DNA of 64,000 bases from Virgibacillus sp. NKC19-16. Lineage in GTDB: Bacteria > Bacillota > Bacilli > Bacillales > Amphibacillaceae. Location of the stretch: NCBI RefSeq assembly GCF_021560035.1, contig NZ_CP074373.1, forward strand, positions 1,050,001 to 1,114,000, in the 5' to 3' direction. The translations under genes were made by a program, and so were the position numbers. This document shows positions 7,605 through 17,330 of the stretch, in pieces. Each line of letters opens with the position of its first letter. The first letter of the stretch is position 1. Below the pieces are notes generated by a model that was not told the DNA's origin, did no database searches, and saw only the letters and a program-made list of their open reading frames with translations.

Positions 7605-8390
7605 ATGATAAAGGCTATTCTGTTTGATCTGGATGATACGTTACTTTGGGATGAGAAAAGTATTAAAGAGGCTTTTAAAGCAACGTGCCACCTTGCGGGA
7701 GAGAAGTATACGATTGATCCGGTTTTATTGGAAGAGAATGTTCGCAGGAATGCCCGGGCGTTATACGAAGATTATGATACATATGATTTTACACAAATGA
7801 TCGGAATCAATCCCTTTGAAGGTTTATGGGGAAATTTTAATGATGAAGGGGAATCTTTTCGGAAATTAAGTGAGATTGCTCCTGCCTATCGAAAGGAAGC
7901 GTGGACGCGTGGCTTAAAAGATTCAGGTGTTGACGACCCAGCATTTGGCTATGAACTGGCAGAGAAGTTTCCAATGTTTCGCAAACAAAAGGCTTTTGTA
8001 TATGGAGATACTTTTCGTGTTTTAGATCAGTTAAAAGGGAACTATCAGATGCTACTGCTCACCAATGGTTCTCCTGAATTACAACAGACAAAACTGGATA
8101 TTACGCCAGAGCTTACGCCTTATTTTGACCAGATCGTTGTTTCAGGGGCTTTCGGGAAAGGGAAGCCGGACCCGACCATTTTTGAGCATGCGCTGGAGCT
8201 TCTTTCTGTTCAAAAGGATGAGGTATTAATGGTGGGGGATAATTTGACGACGGATATTCTTGGGGCATCAAGGGCAGGGATAAATTCTGTCTGGATTAAT
8301 CGCAAACAAAAAGTTGCGAATGAAATTTTCCCGACTTATGAAATCGCCGAGTTGGAAGAGTTAGTACCACTAGCGAAAAATATGGAATAA
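7605..8390 (+). CDS. HAD-superfamily hydrolase (YfnB/subfamily IA type)
   Basis: A 261-residue phosphatase-like protein. Motif I FDLDDTLLWD (residues 6-15) carries the nucleophile and acid aspartates. Motif II is LLTNGS (about 150). The motif III lysine sits in FGKGKPDP (about 183), and motif IV is MVGDNLTTDILGA (about 207). The long insertion between motifs I and II is the helical cap of class I HADs. The substrate is unknown. GGGGGTG precedes the ATG. The gene is convergent with serA, and one hairpin serves both. Confidence 0.85.
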   Translation: MIKAILFDLDDTLLWDEKSIKEAFKATCHLAGEKYTIDPVLLEENVRRNARALYEDYDTYDFTQMIGINPFEGLWGNFNDEGESFRKLSEIAPAYRKEAWTRGLKDSGVDDPAFGYELAEKFPMFRKQKAFVYGDTFRVLDQLKGNYQMLLLTNGSPELQQTKLDITPELTPYFDQIVVSGAFGKGKPDPTIFEHALELLSVQKDEVLMVGDNLTTDILGASRAGINSVWINRKQKVANEIFPTYEIAELEELVPLAKNME

Positions 8391-8394
8391 GGAA

Positions 8395-8424
8395 GAAGCA
8401 CACAGCAAAATCACTGTGTGCTTC
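8395..8424. terminator. Bidirectional terminator between HAD gene and serA
   Basis: Perfect 11-bp stem GAAGCACACAG / CTGTGTGCTTC with an eight-base loop, lying between two convergent genes. Confidence 0.8.
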
Positions 8425-8427
8425 ATT

Positions 8428-10013
8428 CTATAAATCTATTGCCGTTACGTCATAAATTTCCTCGAGTTCTTTTAATGCTTCTAATTCGTTTTCTTCCATA
8501 TGCTTATCAACGGTCAGCATCATGATTGCATTTCCACCGACATCGGATCTATCCACTTGCATGGTTGCAATATTGACTTGGTGTTGTGCCAGAAGGGATC
8601 CCATTCTGCCGATAACACCTGGTTGGTCCAAGTGATGAATGACAACGATATGTCCTACTGGTGCCACGTCAACGCTGTAATCATCTACTTTTACAATCCG
8701 AGGTCCCAGACCATTTAATAGGGTTCCGGATACTTTTCTTTTACCGGATTTGGTTCTCACTTCTACTGTTAGAAGATTGGTGAACCCTTTTGTGGACGAG
8801 GTTTTATTTTCATGTACGGTTATCCCTTTTCTTTCCGCAAAATAAAGGGCATTTACATCGTTTACATGGTCACCGAGATAGCGCTGCAATAGTCCTTTTA
8901 CTGTATTTCTAGTTAATGGCGCTACCTCTACTTCAGACAAATCCCCAGAATAATAGATGTTTACTTCTTCTGCTACTTCCCTGGTCAGATCGATGAGAAA
9001 TGACCCCAGTTTTTCCGCCAGATTAAAATAGGGTTCTATTTGATTCATAATCTCCCTTGGTACGGAAGGGAGGTTAACGGGATTTTTTACCGATCCACCT
9101 GTTAAAAAAGTGACAACATCGTGACTGACATCAACAGCCACATTTTCCTGTGCCTCGATGGTGCTTGCACCCAGATGTGGGGTAGCAATTACTTCAGGTA
9201 ATTCCAGTAGTTTATGATCAAGGAATGGCTCCTCTTCAAAAACATCCATTGCCGCACCGGCTACTTTTCCTGAGGTGATCGCCTCGTATAGCGCTTCTTC
9301 GTCGATGATCCCTCCCCGGGCGCAATTGACGATTTGCACGCCATCTTTCATGCTTTGAAAAGCTTCGGCGTTAAGCATGTGTTTTGTTTCTTTTAATAAC
9401 GGTGTATGTACGGTAATAAAGTCCGCTACTTTTAAGACATCTTCAAGCGTTCCGTAGCCAATTCCCATTTTATCTGCTTTTTCCTCTGTCAAAAATGGAT
9501 CATATGCGATGACATTCATCCGTTGTCCCTTTGCTCGGCTTGAAACTTCTGCACCGATTCTGCCTAGCCCAACCACACCAAGTGTTTTATTTTTAATTCG
9601 ACGCCCACGTATTTTTTTCGGTCCCATTGATGATTCTTTAGTGCATGATAAGCCTGAGGGATGTTTCGGGATAAGGACATGAGCATCGCCATCGTATGTT
9701 CTGCAGCTGAATTGGTATTTCCATTTGGTGCATTTACGACGATAATTCCATGTTCTGTCGCAGCATCCAGGTCAATATTATCCACACCAACACCGGCACG
9801 CCCGATGATTTTCAGGTTGGAAGCGTGACTGATTAATTCACTTGTTACCTGTGTTTGACTGCGTACTAATAAAGCATCGAAGTCCTTAATTTTAACGGCT
9901 AATTCTTCGGGTGTTAAATTTGTATCCATAACAATTTTCGTGTTTTCCGTTTCGCGAAGTGGCTGGATCCCTTCTTCGCTTAATGGATCTGTAATTAATA
10001 TATTAAATGTCAT
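8428..10013 (-). pseudogene. serA: D-3-phosphoglycerate dehydrogenase, one-base frameshift
   Basis: The enzyme oxidises 3-phosphoglycerate with NAD+ in the first step of serine synthesis. The N-terminal part (10013 down to about 9595) holds VRSQTQVTSELI and GRAGVGVDNIDLDAATEHG. The rest holds the Rossmann motif LGVVGLGRIG, NCARGGIIDEEAL, ATPHLGAST and a C-terminal ACT domain (VVIHHLDQPGVIGRMG). The two parts are in different frames. Adding one A to the run at 9590-9594 (five T on the + strand) restores GVELKNKTLGVVGLG and gives 528 residues, the normal length. The cause is a sequencing error, true inactivation, or a -1 slip on AAA. The start ATG follows AAGGGGGG. Confidence 0.85.
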
Positions 10014-10078
10014 AATGAGCCCCCCCTTATATGGAGAATTTTATAAAATAATTTTATCATATCAGATGCAGATTTATT

Positions 10079-10102
10079 GTCAATAGGGCCTGTCCTATTG
10101 AC
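10079..10102. repeat. Short inverted repeat in the serA-proB gap
   Basis: GTCAATAGG (10079-10087) pairs perfectly with CCTATTGAC (10094-10102). The loop contains part of the GGCCTGTCC motif that recurs in the next hairpin. Confidence 0.6.
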
Positions 10103-10124
10103 ATTTAGGGGAAATCCCTATTAT

Positions 10125-10178
10125 AGGGGCCTGTCCCTCATCACTTTATCACTTTAGCATGGTGAGGGACAGGCCCCT
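10125..10178. repeat. Perfect 15-bp inverted repeat of the GGGACAGGCCCC type
   Basis: AGGGGCCTGTCCCTC (10125-10139) and GAGGGACAGGCCCCT (10164-10178) flank a 24-base loop. It lies between divergent genes, where a terminator makes little sense, so it looks like a dispersed element. Related pieces occur near 13758 (TGCCTGTCACGCC) and 27474 (GGTGAGGGACGCACC). Confidence 0.7.
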
Positions 10179-10208
10179 TTGTCTAATGTATTTTGCCATT
10201 TTTGCGGC

Positions 10209-10236
10209 TTGACATTTAAGGAGAATATCTTATAAT
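10209..10236 (+). promoter_or_regulatory. Consensus SigA promoter of proBA
   Basis: -35 TTGACA (10209-10214), a 16-base spacer and -10 TATAAT (10231-10236); both boxes are perfect. The T-box leader follows directly. Confidence 0.85.
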
Positions 10237-10249
10237 AGCCTTATATACG

Positions 10250-10475
10250 TATAAACGAACGTTCACGAAGGATTAGTATGTGAAACTATTGTGATAAGAG
10301 AGCAGAATTTACGAGCTGAAAGATTCTGCATGCAATTAAGCCACAGAACCTGCCTTCTCAGTCCCCTTGATGGGCGCCTACTCCAGCGTTATTCGAAGCA
10401 AAGCGGAATGTGTTTTTAGCATTCAATAATGGTGGTACCGCGGAAGCAGAGCTCTTTCGTCCTTTTTTATACAGG
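10250..10475 (+). promoter_or_regulatory. T-box leader, probably tRNA-Pro responsive
   Basis: The signature AATGGTGGTACCGCGG (about 10429-10444) is the T-box that pairs with the uncharged tRNA acceptor end. A structured stem I region precedes it, with AGAGCAG, GCTGAAAGATTCTGC and AGAACCTGCC. A CCT triplet at 10349-10351 is the likely proline specifier. Downstream CTCTTTCGTCCTTTTTT is the terminator tail. Low charged tRNA-Pro would switch on proBA. The specifier assignment is inferred from position and from the downstream genes. Confidence 0.85.
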
Positions 10476-10523
10476 ATGAATGGGCTTTTTTTATATATTT
10501 ATATTTCATAGGAGCAATGCAAT

Positions 10524-11621
10524 ATGGGCAAAAAGCGAATCGTTGTCAAAATTGGTAGTAGTTCATTAACAAATGAAAAAGGGGAAATAGATCAGGAGCA
10601 GTTACATGAGCATATTTATGCGCTCTCTGCTCTTCGTCAGGAAAATCATGACGTTATTTTAGTTTCTTCGGGTGCAGTTGCTGCTGGATTCACCGGATTA
10701 GGCTATTCCTCTAGACCTGTTACCATTAAGGGAAAGCAAGCGGCAGCGGCAGTTGGGCAGGGGCTGCTAATACAGACATATATTGAAAAATTCAAGGAAT
10801 TCAATATCACTTCTGCACAACTATTATTAACGCGAAATGACTTTTCCAATAGGGAACGCTATAGAAATGCTTTCGCCACGATCACGGAATTATTGGATCG
10901 CGGGGTTTTGCCCATTATAAACGAAAACGACACAGTATCGGTTGAAGAGTTGACATTTGGGGATAATGATATGCTTTCTGCGCTTGTCAGCGGTTTTGTC
11001 CATGCAGATCAGCTGATTATTTTAACAGATATTAACGGGCTTTATGATGGCAATCCAAGAAAAAATCCATTTGCAAACAGGATTGACTTTCTGGAGGATA
11101 TCACGGATGACATGGTGAACGGGACTGATGACACGGCTTCAAAAGTTGGCACAGGTGGAATGAAGTCAAAGCTGCTAGCTGCAAAGACGGCCATGACGCT
11201 GGGTGTTCCTGTCTTTATTGGTTATGGGCGAGGGTCTCAAAAATTGCTTGACATATTACATGGAAATGGGGATGGAACCTATATTGCCAGTCGGCATGGT
11301 GCTGTTAATACAAGAAAACAATGGATTGCATTGCACTCAGAAACCACTGGGACAATTTATGTGGATCAAGGAGCAGAAGAAGCTATTTTATATAATGGAA
11401 AAAGCTTATTGCCTGCAGGTGTTTTTAATGTAAAAGGAACATTCCACAAAGGGGATGTGGTAAACGTATATGGCACAAGCGGATTTTTAGGCAAAGGTGA
11501 AATTAATTGGTCATCAGATGAAATCAAAAAAACAGTCGAAAAACGGGATGATGCACGTGGAGTAGCAAAATCTGCTGAGGTTATCCATCGTGACGGCTGG
11601 GTAAAAATGGGGAGTGAATAA
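10524..11621 (+). CDS. proB: Glutamate 5-kinase
   Basis: A 365-residue enzyme phosphorylating glutamate in the first step of proline synthesis. The amino-acid-kinase domain (1 to about 255) shows [43 protein letters not shown] and [14 protein letters not shown]-terminal PUA domain starts near [18 protein letters not shown]. This length is that of full ProB proteins. GGAG lies about nine bases before the ATG. proA begins one base after the stop, so the two are translationally linked behind the T-box. In salt-tolerant bacilli this pair supplies proline for protein synthesis and possibly osmoprotection. Confidence 0.95.
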   Translation: MGKKRIVVKIGSSSLTNEKGEIDQEQLHEHIYALSALRQENHDVILVSSGAVAAGFTGLGYSSRPVTIKGKQAAAAVGQGLLIQTYIEKFKEFNITSAQLLLTRNDFSNRERYRNAFATITELLDRGVLPIINENDTVSVEELTFGDNDMLSALVSGFVHADQLIILTDINGLYDGNPRKNPFANRIDFLEDITDDMVNGTDDTASKVGTGGMKSKLLAAKTAMTLGVPVFIGYGRGSQKLLDILHGNGDGTYIASRHGAVNTRKQWIALHSETTGTIYVDQGAEEAILYNGKSLLPAGVFNVKGTFHKGDVVNVYGTSGFLGKGEINWSSDEIKKTVEKRDDARGVAKSAEVIHRDGWVKMGSE

Positions 11622-11622
11622 A

Positions 11623-12870
11623 ATGACGGAAGTACAAAACAAAGGAAAAGCCGCAAAAAAGGCTAGTTTTCTATTAACAGGAGCAACGACAGAAGAAAAA
11701 AATGCTGCACTAATGTTGATTGCAGAGCAGCTAGTCGTGGACCAAGCAGCTATCTTAAAGGAAAATGCGAAGGACATCAGCGAAGGTAAAGCGAAAGGGT
11801 TTTCTGAAGCGGTGCTGGATCGGATTATGTTGCATGAAACACGGATAAAAGATATGGCTGCTGCGATTAAGCAGGTAGCAGCGTTGGAAGACCCAATCGG
11901 GGAATTACTCGAAACAATTGAAAAAGAAAATGGACTGCAAATTGAAAAACGACGCGTTCCGATCGGTGTTATTGGAATGATTTATGAAGCAAGGCCAAAT
12001 GTGACTATAGATGCGGCAACTCTTACCTTAAAAACAGGAAATGCCGTCATTTTAAGAGGAAGTTCTTCGGCTACATTTTCCAATATGGCACTCGTTCAAT
12101 CCATCCACCGTGCACTGGAAAAAAGCGCACTACCAGTAGATGCGGTTCAATTAATCGAGGACACGAACAGAGAAACGGCAAAAGAATTATTTCAGTTAAA
12201 TGATTATTTGGATGTGCTGATACCAAGAGGCGGGAAAAATTTAATTGATACGGTCGTTCGTGAATCAACGGTACCGGTAATCGAAACTGGGGCCGGCAAT
12301 TGCCATGTTTTCATTGACGAAACTGCTAAAAAAGAGATGGCAGAGGAAATCGTATTAAATGCGAAACTGCAACGGCCATCGGTTTGTAATGCGATTGAGT
12401 CCGTTTTGATTCATGAAAAATACTTCGAACAATATGGATCCAAGCTCCTGGCTAAACTCCATGAAAATAATGTGGAGATTTATGGGGACGAAGGGGTTTG
12501 TAAGGTGTTTTCTGAAGTAAAACCTGCAACAGAAGCAGACTGGGGAAGTGAATACCTTGGTCTCACAGTAAGCGTTAAGATAGTAGCAAATAATGAAGAA
12601 GCGATCGATCATATCAACAATTATGGCACGAAGCATTCTGAGGCCATTATCACAGAGAATGACCAACACGCGGCAATGTTCCTGCAAAATGTGGATGCGA
12701 CAGCTGTCTATCATAATGCTTCTACAAGATTCACCGATGGATTTGAATTCGGGTATGGTGCAGAAATTGGGATTAGTACTCAGAAACTGCATGCGAGAGG
12801 ACCAATGGGATTACCTGCATTAACATCGAGCAAATTTTTCATACGTGGGAGTGGACAGATTCGCGCGTGA
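11623..12870 (+). CDS. proA: Glutamate-5-semialdehyde dehydrogenase (gamma-glutamyl phosphate reductase)
   Basis: A 415-residue NADPH-dependent enzyme converting gamma-glutamyl phosphate to the semialdehyde. It shows [32 protein letters not shown], the catalytic-Cys region ([14 protein letters not shown]) and C-terminal [22 protein letters not shown]. The ATG at 11623 follows GGGGAG at 11609-11614 and gives the family length; a GTG at 11614 overlaps the ribosome site. It lies one base from proB, with a terminator downstream. Confidence 0.95.
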   Translation: MTEVQNKGKAAKKASFLLTGATTEEKNAALMLIAEQLVVDQAAILKENAKDISEGKAKGFSEAVLDRIMLHETRIKDMAAAIKQVAALEDPIGELLETIEKENGLQIEKRRVPIGVIGMIYEARPNVTIDAATLTLKTGNAVILRGSSSATFSNMALVQSIHRALEKSALPVDAVQLIEDTNRETAKELFQLNDYLDVLIPRGGKNLIDTVVRESTVPVIETGAGNCHVFIDETAKKEMAEEIVLNAKLQRPSVCNAIESVLIHEKYFEQYGSKLLAKLHENNVEIYGDEGVCKVFSEVKPATEADWGSEYLGLTVSVKIVANNEEAIDHINNYGTKHSEAIITENDQHAAMFLQNVDATAVYHNASTRFTDGFEFGYGAEIGISTQKLHARGPMGLPALTSSKFFIRGSGQIRA

Positions 12871-12887
12871 AATAGGATGAAGTATGA

Positions 12888-12917
12888 GCGAACAGTCATT
12901 GGGCTGTTCGCTTTGTT
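12888..12917 (+). terminator. Terminator of proBA
   Basis: GCGAACAG (12888-12895) pairs with CTGTTCGC (12904-12911), followed by TTTGTT. The NRDE gene ends just beyond on the other strand, so it may serve both. Confidence 0.75.
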
Positions 12918-12926
12918 ATGTGGGAG

Positions 12927-13697
12927 TTAGATATTTTCTATCTGAAACGAAAAGTGATTTTCCTTTTTAAACTCTCCTTGATCAAAAGTGCGCTCATGGA
13001 ACGTGATGTTATCTTGGTTGTCGATGAGTAAAACAGTGGAAGAGCGTGTGCCGTAATCAGGTGTTTGGATAAACAAGGGAGACAATTTCCGTTCAAAGTC
13101 CAATTCTACGCCTGTCTCCGGTAAATCGTCATCGGGTGCTTCTTCGGCATCAGAGACGATTTCAAATAATTTATCAGGTTCGATTTCTTCCTGACTCATG
13201 ACATAGTCCCGCAGATTTTTCTTACCCTTCGTTACTTTCGGCCATGGCGTGTTTAGGGTGTCATTGCTTAGTCCATGGGTGCCTGGCGATATTGCGGTTA
13301 TTTCGTCATGTACATTATTATAATGGAATAATTTCTCGGCATTACCGACAAGTACATTGTAACCAACATACTTATCTTTGTCCTGCTTTAATGTATGAAG
13401 AAATTCCTCCGGTGAAATGTCTGTCCTCAAATAATCTTTAACAATCTCGCCACGGGAAAATTTACTTGCCTGCATGTGGTCCGGATCACGGAAATTCGTT
13501 AATGCAGCAAAACGCCCCTGCTTTGTAACACCAAGCCAGGTCCCCATCTGAACTAAATCCCGCCCTGCCAAAATTTGCGGTTCGTCCTCCCAAAAATCAG
13601 CAGGTGCAGTAGACCGCTCATAAAACTCATCCCGATTCGCAGCAACAATTAATTTATAGTTTGGATGATCATTTAAGTGTAAGTTGATTAAACACAT
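12927..13697 (-). CDS. NRDE family protein (TANGO2-like)
   Basis: A 256-residue protein whose N terminus, MCLINLHLNDHPNYKLIVAANRDEFYER, carries the Asn-Arg-Asp-Glu signature. It is followed by LAGRDLVQMGTWLGVTKQGRFAALTNFRDPD and later YGTRSSTVLLIDN, all typical of NRDE/DUF833 proteins. The N-terminal Cys2 is the presumed nucleophile of an Ntn-hydrolase-like fold. The biological substrate is unknown. The start at 13697 is preceded by AAAGGGGGC. The open frame runs on to 14045 only because it crosses the 21-bp repeat array, so that extension is rejected. Confidence 0.85.
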   Translation of the reverse strand: MCLINLHLNDHPNYKLIVAANRDEFYERSTAPADFWEDEPQILAGRDLVQMGTWLGVTKQGRFAALTNFRDPDHMQASKFSRGEIVKDYLRTDISPEEFLHTLKQDKDKYVGYNVLVGNAEKLFHYNNVHDEITAISPGTHGLSNDTLNTPWPKVTKGKKNLRDYVMSQEEIEPDKLFEIVSDAEEAPDDDLPETGVELDFERKLSPLFIQTPDYGTRSSTVLLIDNQDNITFHERTFDQGEFKKENHFSFQIENI

Positions 13698-13798
13698 TTT
13701 GTAGCCCCCTTTAGGGAGTATTATACGGGAGGTAGAAGGGGAATGTCGATCCGAACAGTGCCTGTCACGCCCCGGTTTTTGTCGAATATTGTTATGAC

Positions 13799-14008
13799 TG
13801 CGGAACGAGACGATAGGTGCGCGGAACAAACTGCTGCGGCCGCTGGACGAGACGCTCCGTTCGCGGAACAAACTGCTGTGACCGCTGGACCAGACGATCT
13901 GGCCGCGGGATGAGACGCCCTGACCGCGGAATAAACTGTTGTGCCCGCTGGACGGGACGCTATGTACGCGGGCCCTATAGCTGAAATCGCTGGACGAGAT
14001 GCTCTGAA
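13799..14008. repeat. Array of ten 21-bp degenerate tandem repeats
   Basis: The 210 bases split exactly into ten 21-base units starting at 13799. Most begin CGCGGAACAA, CGCTGGACGA, CGCGGGATGA or close variants. Units of the CGCGG and CGCTGG kinds partly alternate, giving a 42-base superperiod at the left end. The core is the same as in the 1603-1748 array. Spacers of five to seven bases vary. The array lies between the NRDE gene (minus strand) and the glucitol operon (plus strand). Confidence 0.9.
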
Positions 14009-14091
14009 TGATGAAAATTATACTACCCCCCTCCATCCCCCACAATTATTTTCCCTTTTTCATAAATCTGCACAAAACAACAAATTAATTT

Positions 14092-14113
14092 TGAAAGCGG
14101 TTCGAAATATAAT
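14092..14113 (+). promoter_or_regulatory. cre-like site and -10 box of the glucitol operon
   Basis: TGAAAGCGGTTCGA (14092-14105) fits the CcpA-site consensus TGNAANCGNWWNCA with one mismatch. TATAAT (14108-14113) follows directly. There is no good -35, which suits activator-dependent transcription. Confidence 0.5.
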
Positions 14114-14146
14114 GGATATAGAAAGAGAAAACAAGGAGGCATAATA

Positions 14147-14944
14147 ATGACAAATAATTGGTTGGATATAGATGATAAAGTAGTTATTGTAACAGGTGGG
14201 TCATCTGGAATTGGGAGACAAATTGTGCAAACGCTTCTAGATAATGATGCGATTGTATATAACACAGACTTAACCGACAATCCTATTGATCATCCTCGTT
14301 ATCACTTTAAAGAAACCGATGTTACAGATGAGGAAGCAGTTCGCAGTACAGTTGCATCTATTTTAGAAGAACAATCACAAATTGATGTATTAGTGAATAA
14401 TGCAGGGATTAACTTACCAAGACTCTTAGTAGATGCAAAAGGTGAGAAGCCGGAATATGAAATTAATAGGAAGGATTTAGACCTCATGCTTGGTGTTAAC
14501 CTAAAAGGGCCAGTTCTTTTTAGTCAAGAAGTATCCCGTTATTTTGTTCAGGCGAAAAAAGGTGTTATTATCAATATCTCTAGTGAAGCCGGACAAGAAG
14601 GCTCAGAGGGACAAAGTGTTTATTCCGCAACCAAAGCAGCATTAATTGGCTTTACAAGAAGCTGGGCAAAGGAATTAGGGAAGCATAATATTCGTGTGGT
14701 TGCCATTGCACCAGGAATCTTAGAAGAAACTGGGCTAAGAACACCGCAATATGAAGAAGCATTAGCATATACACGAGACACAACTGTAGACCAATTAAAT
14801 GGTGATTATTCTAAATCAATCCCAATTCGCCGGGTCGGGCAATTAGCTGAGGTTGCTGATTTAGTGTGTTATCTAAGTTCTGAGAAATCAAGCTATATCA
14901 CTGGAACAACAATTAACATTTCTGGGGGAAAATCGAGAGGTTAA
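14147..14944 (+). CDS. srlD: Sorbitol-6-phosphate 2-dehydrogenase (SDR family)
   Basis: A 265-residue short-chain dehydrogenase with the cofactor loop TGGSSGIG (about 18-25), NNAG (about 85), the catalytic Ser in ISSEAGQEG, YSATK (Tyr-x-x-x-Lys) and C-terminal YITGTTINISGGKSRG. It oxidises sorbitol 6-phosphate from the PTS to fructose 6-phosphate with NAD+. Family and position at the head of a glucitol PTS operon support the assignment. GGAGG precedes the ATG. The PRD activator gene follows 25 bases later. Confidence 0.9.
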   Translation: MTNNWLDIDDKVVIVTGGSSGIGRQIVQTLLDNDAIVYNTDLTDNPIDHPRYHFKETDVTDEEAVRSTVASILEEQSQIDVLVNNAGINLPRLLVDAKGEKPEYEINRKDLDLMLGVNLKGPVLFSQEVSRYFVQAKKGVIINISSEAGQEGSEGQSVYSATKAALIGFTRSWAKELGKHNIRVVAIAPGILEETGLRTPQYEEALAYTRDTTVDQLNGDYSKSIPIRRVGQLAEVADLVCYLSSEKSSYITGTTINISGGKSRG

Positions 14945-14969
14945 ATCTCATTAGAATAGGGGGGAAGTT

Positions 14970-16853
14970 ATGGAGCTTAATAAAAAGCATTTGAAAATTG
15001 TAGAAGTCCTTATGACGGAAAATGTTTCCGCTGAAAAACTTTCCCATCTAATGAAGATATCGCAGAGAACTTTATCCAATTATGTAGCACACATCAATGA
15101 TTATTTTGAAGGCACTTCTCAAATTATGAAAGAGTATAATATCCTATCTATCCTCATCAATGGCGAAGAACAATTTTTAGATAGATTAGCGATCTTACGA
15201 CAGGAAATGAACAGCAACGAAGCAGAATTAGAAGAAAGGCAAGAAGCCCTATTTCATCACTTGTTGGAACATGAGAGGATCACGATTGATGATCTTGCCG
15301 AAGCACTTTATTTAAGCAAAAGTGTTGTAAATAACATTGTGGGGGAGTTGAAGGATAAATTACAATCTTATCCACTGGATGTTGAGGGAACGCCAAATGT
15401 TGGATTACGCTTAGAAGGAAATGAATTCACTATTCGCAAAGTAATTATTGAACAATTTCCCATGCATTATGAAGAAATACCTATTCCAGATCAAATGGAA
15501 CAAAATTTAATGGATTTGAAAAAGAAATTTCATTTGGATGAAGCTTCTTTTACCAGACTGCGATTAGCTGTACAAGTAACAATTTCCAGGTTAGAGAATG
15601 GGCATTTCATAGAGAAGGAATTAGATATTGATTCCCAAGTATTTGACTCAGAGGATTTTAAAAGTTTTCAGGCCTTAAAGGAAGAAATGGTGCGTATCTA
15701 CTCCATTGAAAATCCCAATCAAGAAATCTTCCTTATCGTGCTTCAATTACTTGGCCGTAGGGCTTCGATTATCGATGAAATGATCAATGAACGTGAACAT
15801 TCGATGTTGGAGAGAATTATTAAACAGACGATTGAAGATATCAATTATTATTATACCATCAAGATTGATGAAGCAATGTTTAGTAAAGATATCCAGCTGC
15901 ATATTAAGTATTTAATTAATCGTTTGCTTTTTGATGTCAAAATAAATAATAACTTGGTTGATGATGTGCAACAGCGTTTTCCATTTGCATATGAACTTTC
16001 AAGTGTATTGGCAGAAAATATAACAAAAGAAATTAATATTGAAGTTCCAATTAGTGAATTAGGTTTCCTATCGTTATATTTCAGTGTTTACCTGGAGCAG
16101 CTGGAACAACAAATCCGAGAAATTCAATCAGTAGCGATTATTACCAACGAAGGATTAAGTACGTCCAAGCTCCTGAAGATTAACTTACAGAAAATCTTTG
16201 GTAATCATATTGAGATCGTTGTTTTTAATGAAGAGGCATTTGAAAGTGAAGAAATTGAAGCATTTGATTTAATTATATCCACGATTTGGACAAGTCGATT
16301 ATTTAATAAAGTGGTCTATATTGAGAACATCATGGACACACAATTGCTGAAATTAAAAATTGAGCAATTCTTGGTTTACAAAGATGTCAGGAACAAGAAA
16401 TTATTCAATCAAAGTGTCATTGTTGATTTTATTGAGGAAAAAGATTTTTATCATATCGAAAAGCCTCGCGACTATCAGGACGTGATTCGCTTTCTGTCGG
16501 AGGAGTTGGTTCGTGAAGGAAAGGTAGATAAAACATTTACGGAAAGAATTATCACGCGTGAACAAGCGAAATCAACTGTGTCAGGAAAAGTAGGTTTTCC
16601 ACATGTGAGCCACAATGACCATGGGATATTTGTCAAAGTTGCTTTACTAAATACGCCATTACGTGATTATCAAGATGTTAAAATCGTTTTCCTATTAGCT
16701 ACAGCTGATGAAGCGGGTAATGAGGCGGTCCTAATTAGACTATATGAGGAAGTACTAGCGATTACAACGAATAGTTATATTCTAAATAAAATTACCGAGG
16801 ATACAAAGTATGCATCGTTCGCGCATATTTTAAATCAAGAAATGAGGAAATAG
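14970..16853 (+). CDS. PRD/EIIA-domain transcriptional activator of the glucitol operon (GutR-like)
   Basis: A 627-residue BglG/Mga-type PTS regulator. Two N-terminal helix-turn-helix regions (SAEKLSHLMKISQRTLSNYV and TIDDLAEALYLSKSVVNNIV) are followed by PRD modules (about 180-385), an EIIB-like stretch (VAIITNEGLSTSKLL, without the EIIB Cys) and a C-terminal EIIA domain (about 485-627) with the phosphoryl-His in VGFPHVS. PTS-dependent phosphorylation would tell it whether glucitol is being transported. The start follows AGGGGGG. It lies inside the operon, as in lactobacilli and clostridia. Confidence 0.88.
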   Translation: MELNKKHLKIVEVLMTENVSAEKLSHLMKISQRTLSNYVAHINDYFEGTSQIMKEYNILSILINGEEQFLDRLAILRQEMNSNEAELEERQEALFHHLLEHERITIDDLAEALYLSKSVVNNIVGELKDKLQSYPLDVEGTPNVGLRLEGNEFTIRKVIIEQFPMHYEEIPIPDQMEQNLMDLKKKFHLDEASFTRLRLAVQVTISRLENGHFIEKELDIDSQVFDSEDFKSFQALKEEMVRIYSIENPNQEIFLIVLQLLGRRASIIDEMINEREHSMLERIIKQTIEDINYYYTIKIDEAMFSKDIQLHIKYLINRLLFDVKINNNLVDDVQQRFPFAYELSSVLAENITKEINIEVPISELGFLSLYFSVYLEQLEQQIREIQSVAIITNEGLSTSKLLKINLQKIFGNHIEIVVFNEEAFESEEIEAFDLIISTIWTSRLFNKVVYIENIMDTQLLKLKIEQFLVYKDVRNKKLFNQSVIVDFIEEKDFYHIEKPRDYQDVIRFLSEELVREGKVDKTFTERIITREQAKSTVSGKVGFPHVSHNDHGIFVKVALLNTPLRDYQDVKIVFLLATADEAGNEAVLIRLYEEVLAITTNSYILNKITEDTKYASFAHILNQEMRK

Positions 16854-16856
16854 CTT

Positions 16857-17330
16857 ATGTTTTTCATTATGTTGCTTATTATTTTAGCAGTTGGCTTTGT
16901 CGTTCAATATATATTTGGTTTTGTGCAAATCAAACATTTCACAAAGCATTATACTGAGCTTAGAGAAAAAGGTAGAGTTGCGATTGGAAGACGTCCGACG
17001 ATCATCCGATCAGGAACACTTGTCTTATTTCAATTAAACAATAAGAACGAAATTGAGGAATCACGTTATATGCAAGGAGTAACAGTGTTCTCGCGTATCA
17101 AGCATTTAAAAGGTTTAGAAGGAAAAAAGATAAATAAACTCGGGGAAGAAGACCTTGCAAACTACAATAAATTGCTTCAGGGAGCGATACACAATGCACA
17201 GCATACGTTTAGGGTAGTACAAGCAGGTGGGGAAATTGAACAAATTCCTTCGCCAATGATGAAAGTAGTGAAGAAAGTAAATAGTATGTTTACAAAGAAA
17301 GGGGTAAAGAAACATGGACTTCATAGTTAG
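16857..17330 (+). CDS. gutM: Glucitol operon activator GutM
   Basis: A 157-residue protein with one N-terminal membrane segment (FFIMLLIILAVGFVVQYIFGF) and a cytosolic part with GRVAIGRRPTIIRSGTLVLFQL, typical of the GutM family. It begins three bases after the regulator stop and overlaps the IIC gene by 17 bases, so the three are translated together. GutM works with GutR to activate glucitol uptake, although its mechanism is poorly known. Confidence 0.9.
   Translation: MFFIMLLIILAVGFVVQYIFGFVQIKHFTKHYTELREKGRVAIGRRPTIIRSGTLVLFQLNNKNEIEESRYMQGVTVFSRIKHLKGLEGKKINKLGEEDLANYNKLLQGAIHNAQHTFRVVQAGGEIEQIPSPMMKVVKKVNSMFTKKGVKKHGLHS

Noticed and set aside
13799-14008. CRISPR array
   Set aside because: Units are contiguous 21-mers with gradual degeneration and no spacers of 30-40 bases; no cas genes are present.
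13698-14045. N-terminal extension of the NRDE protein by about 116 residues
   Set aside because: The open frame only reflects the 21-bp (seven-codon) repeats; the NRDE signature begins at 13697 behind a ribosome site.
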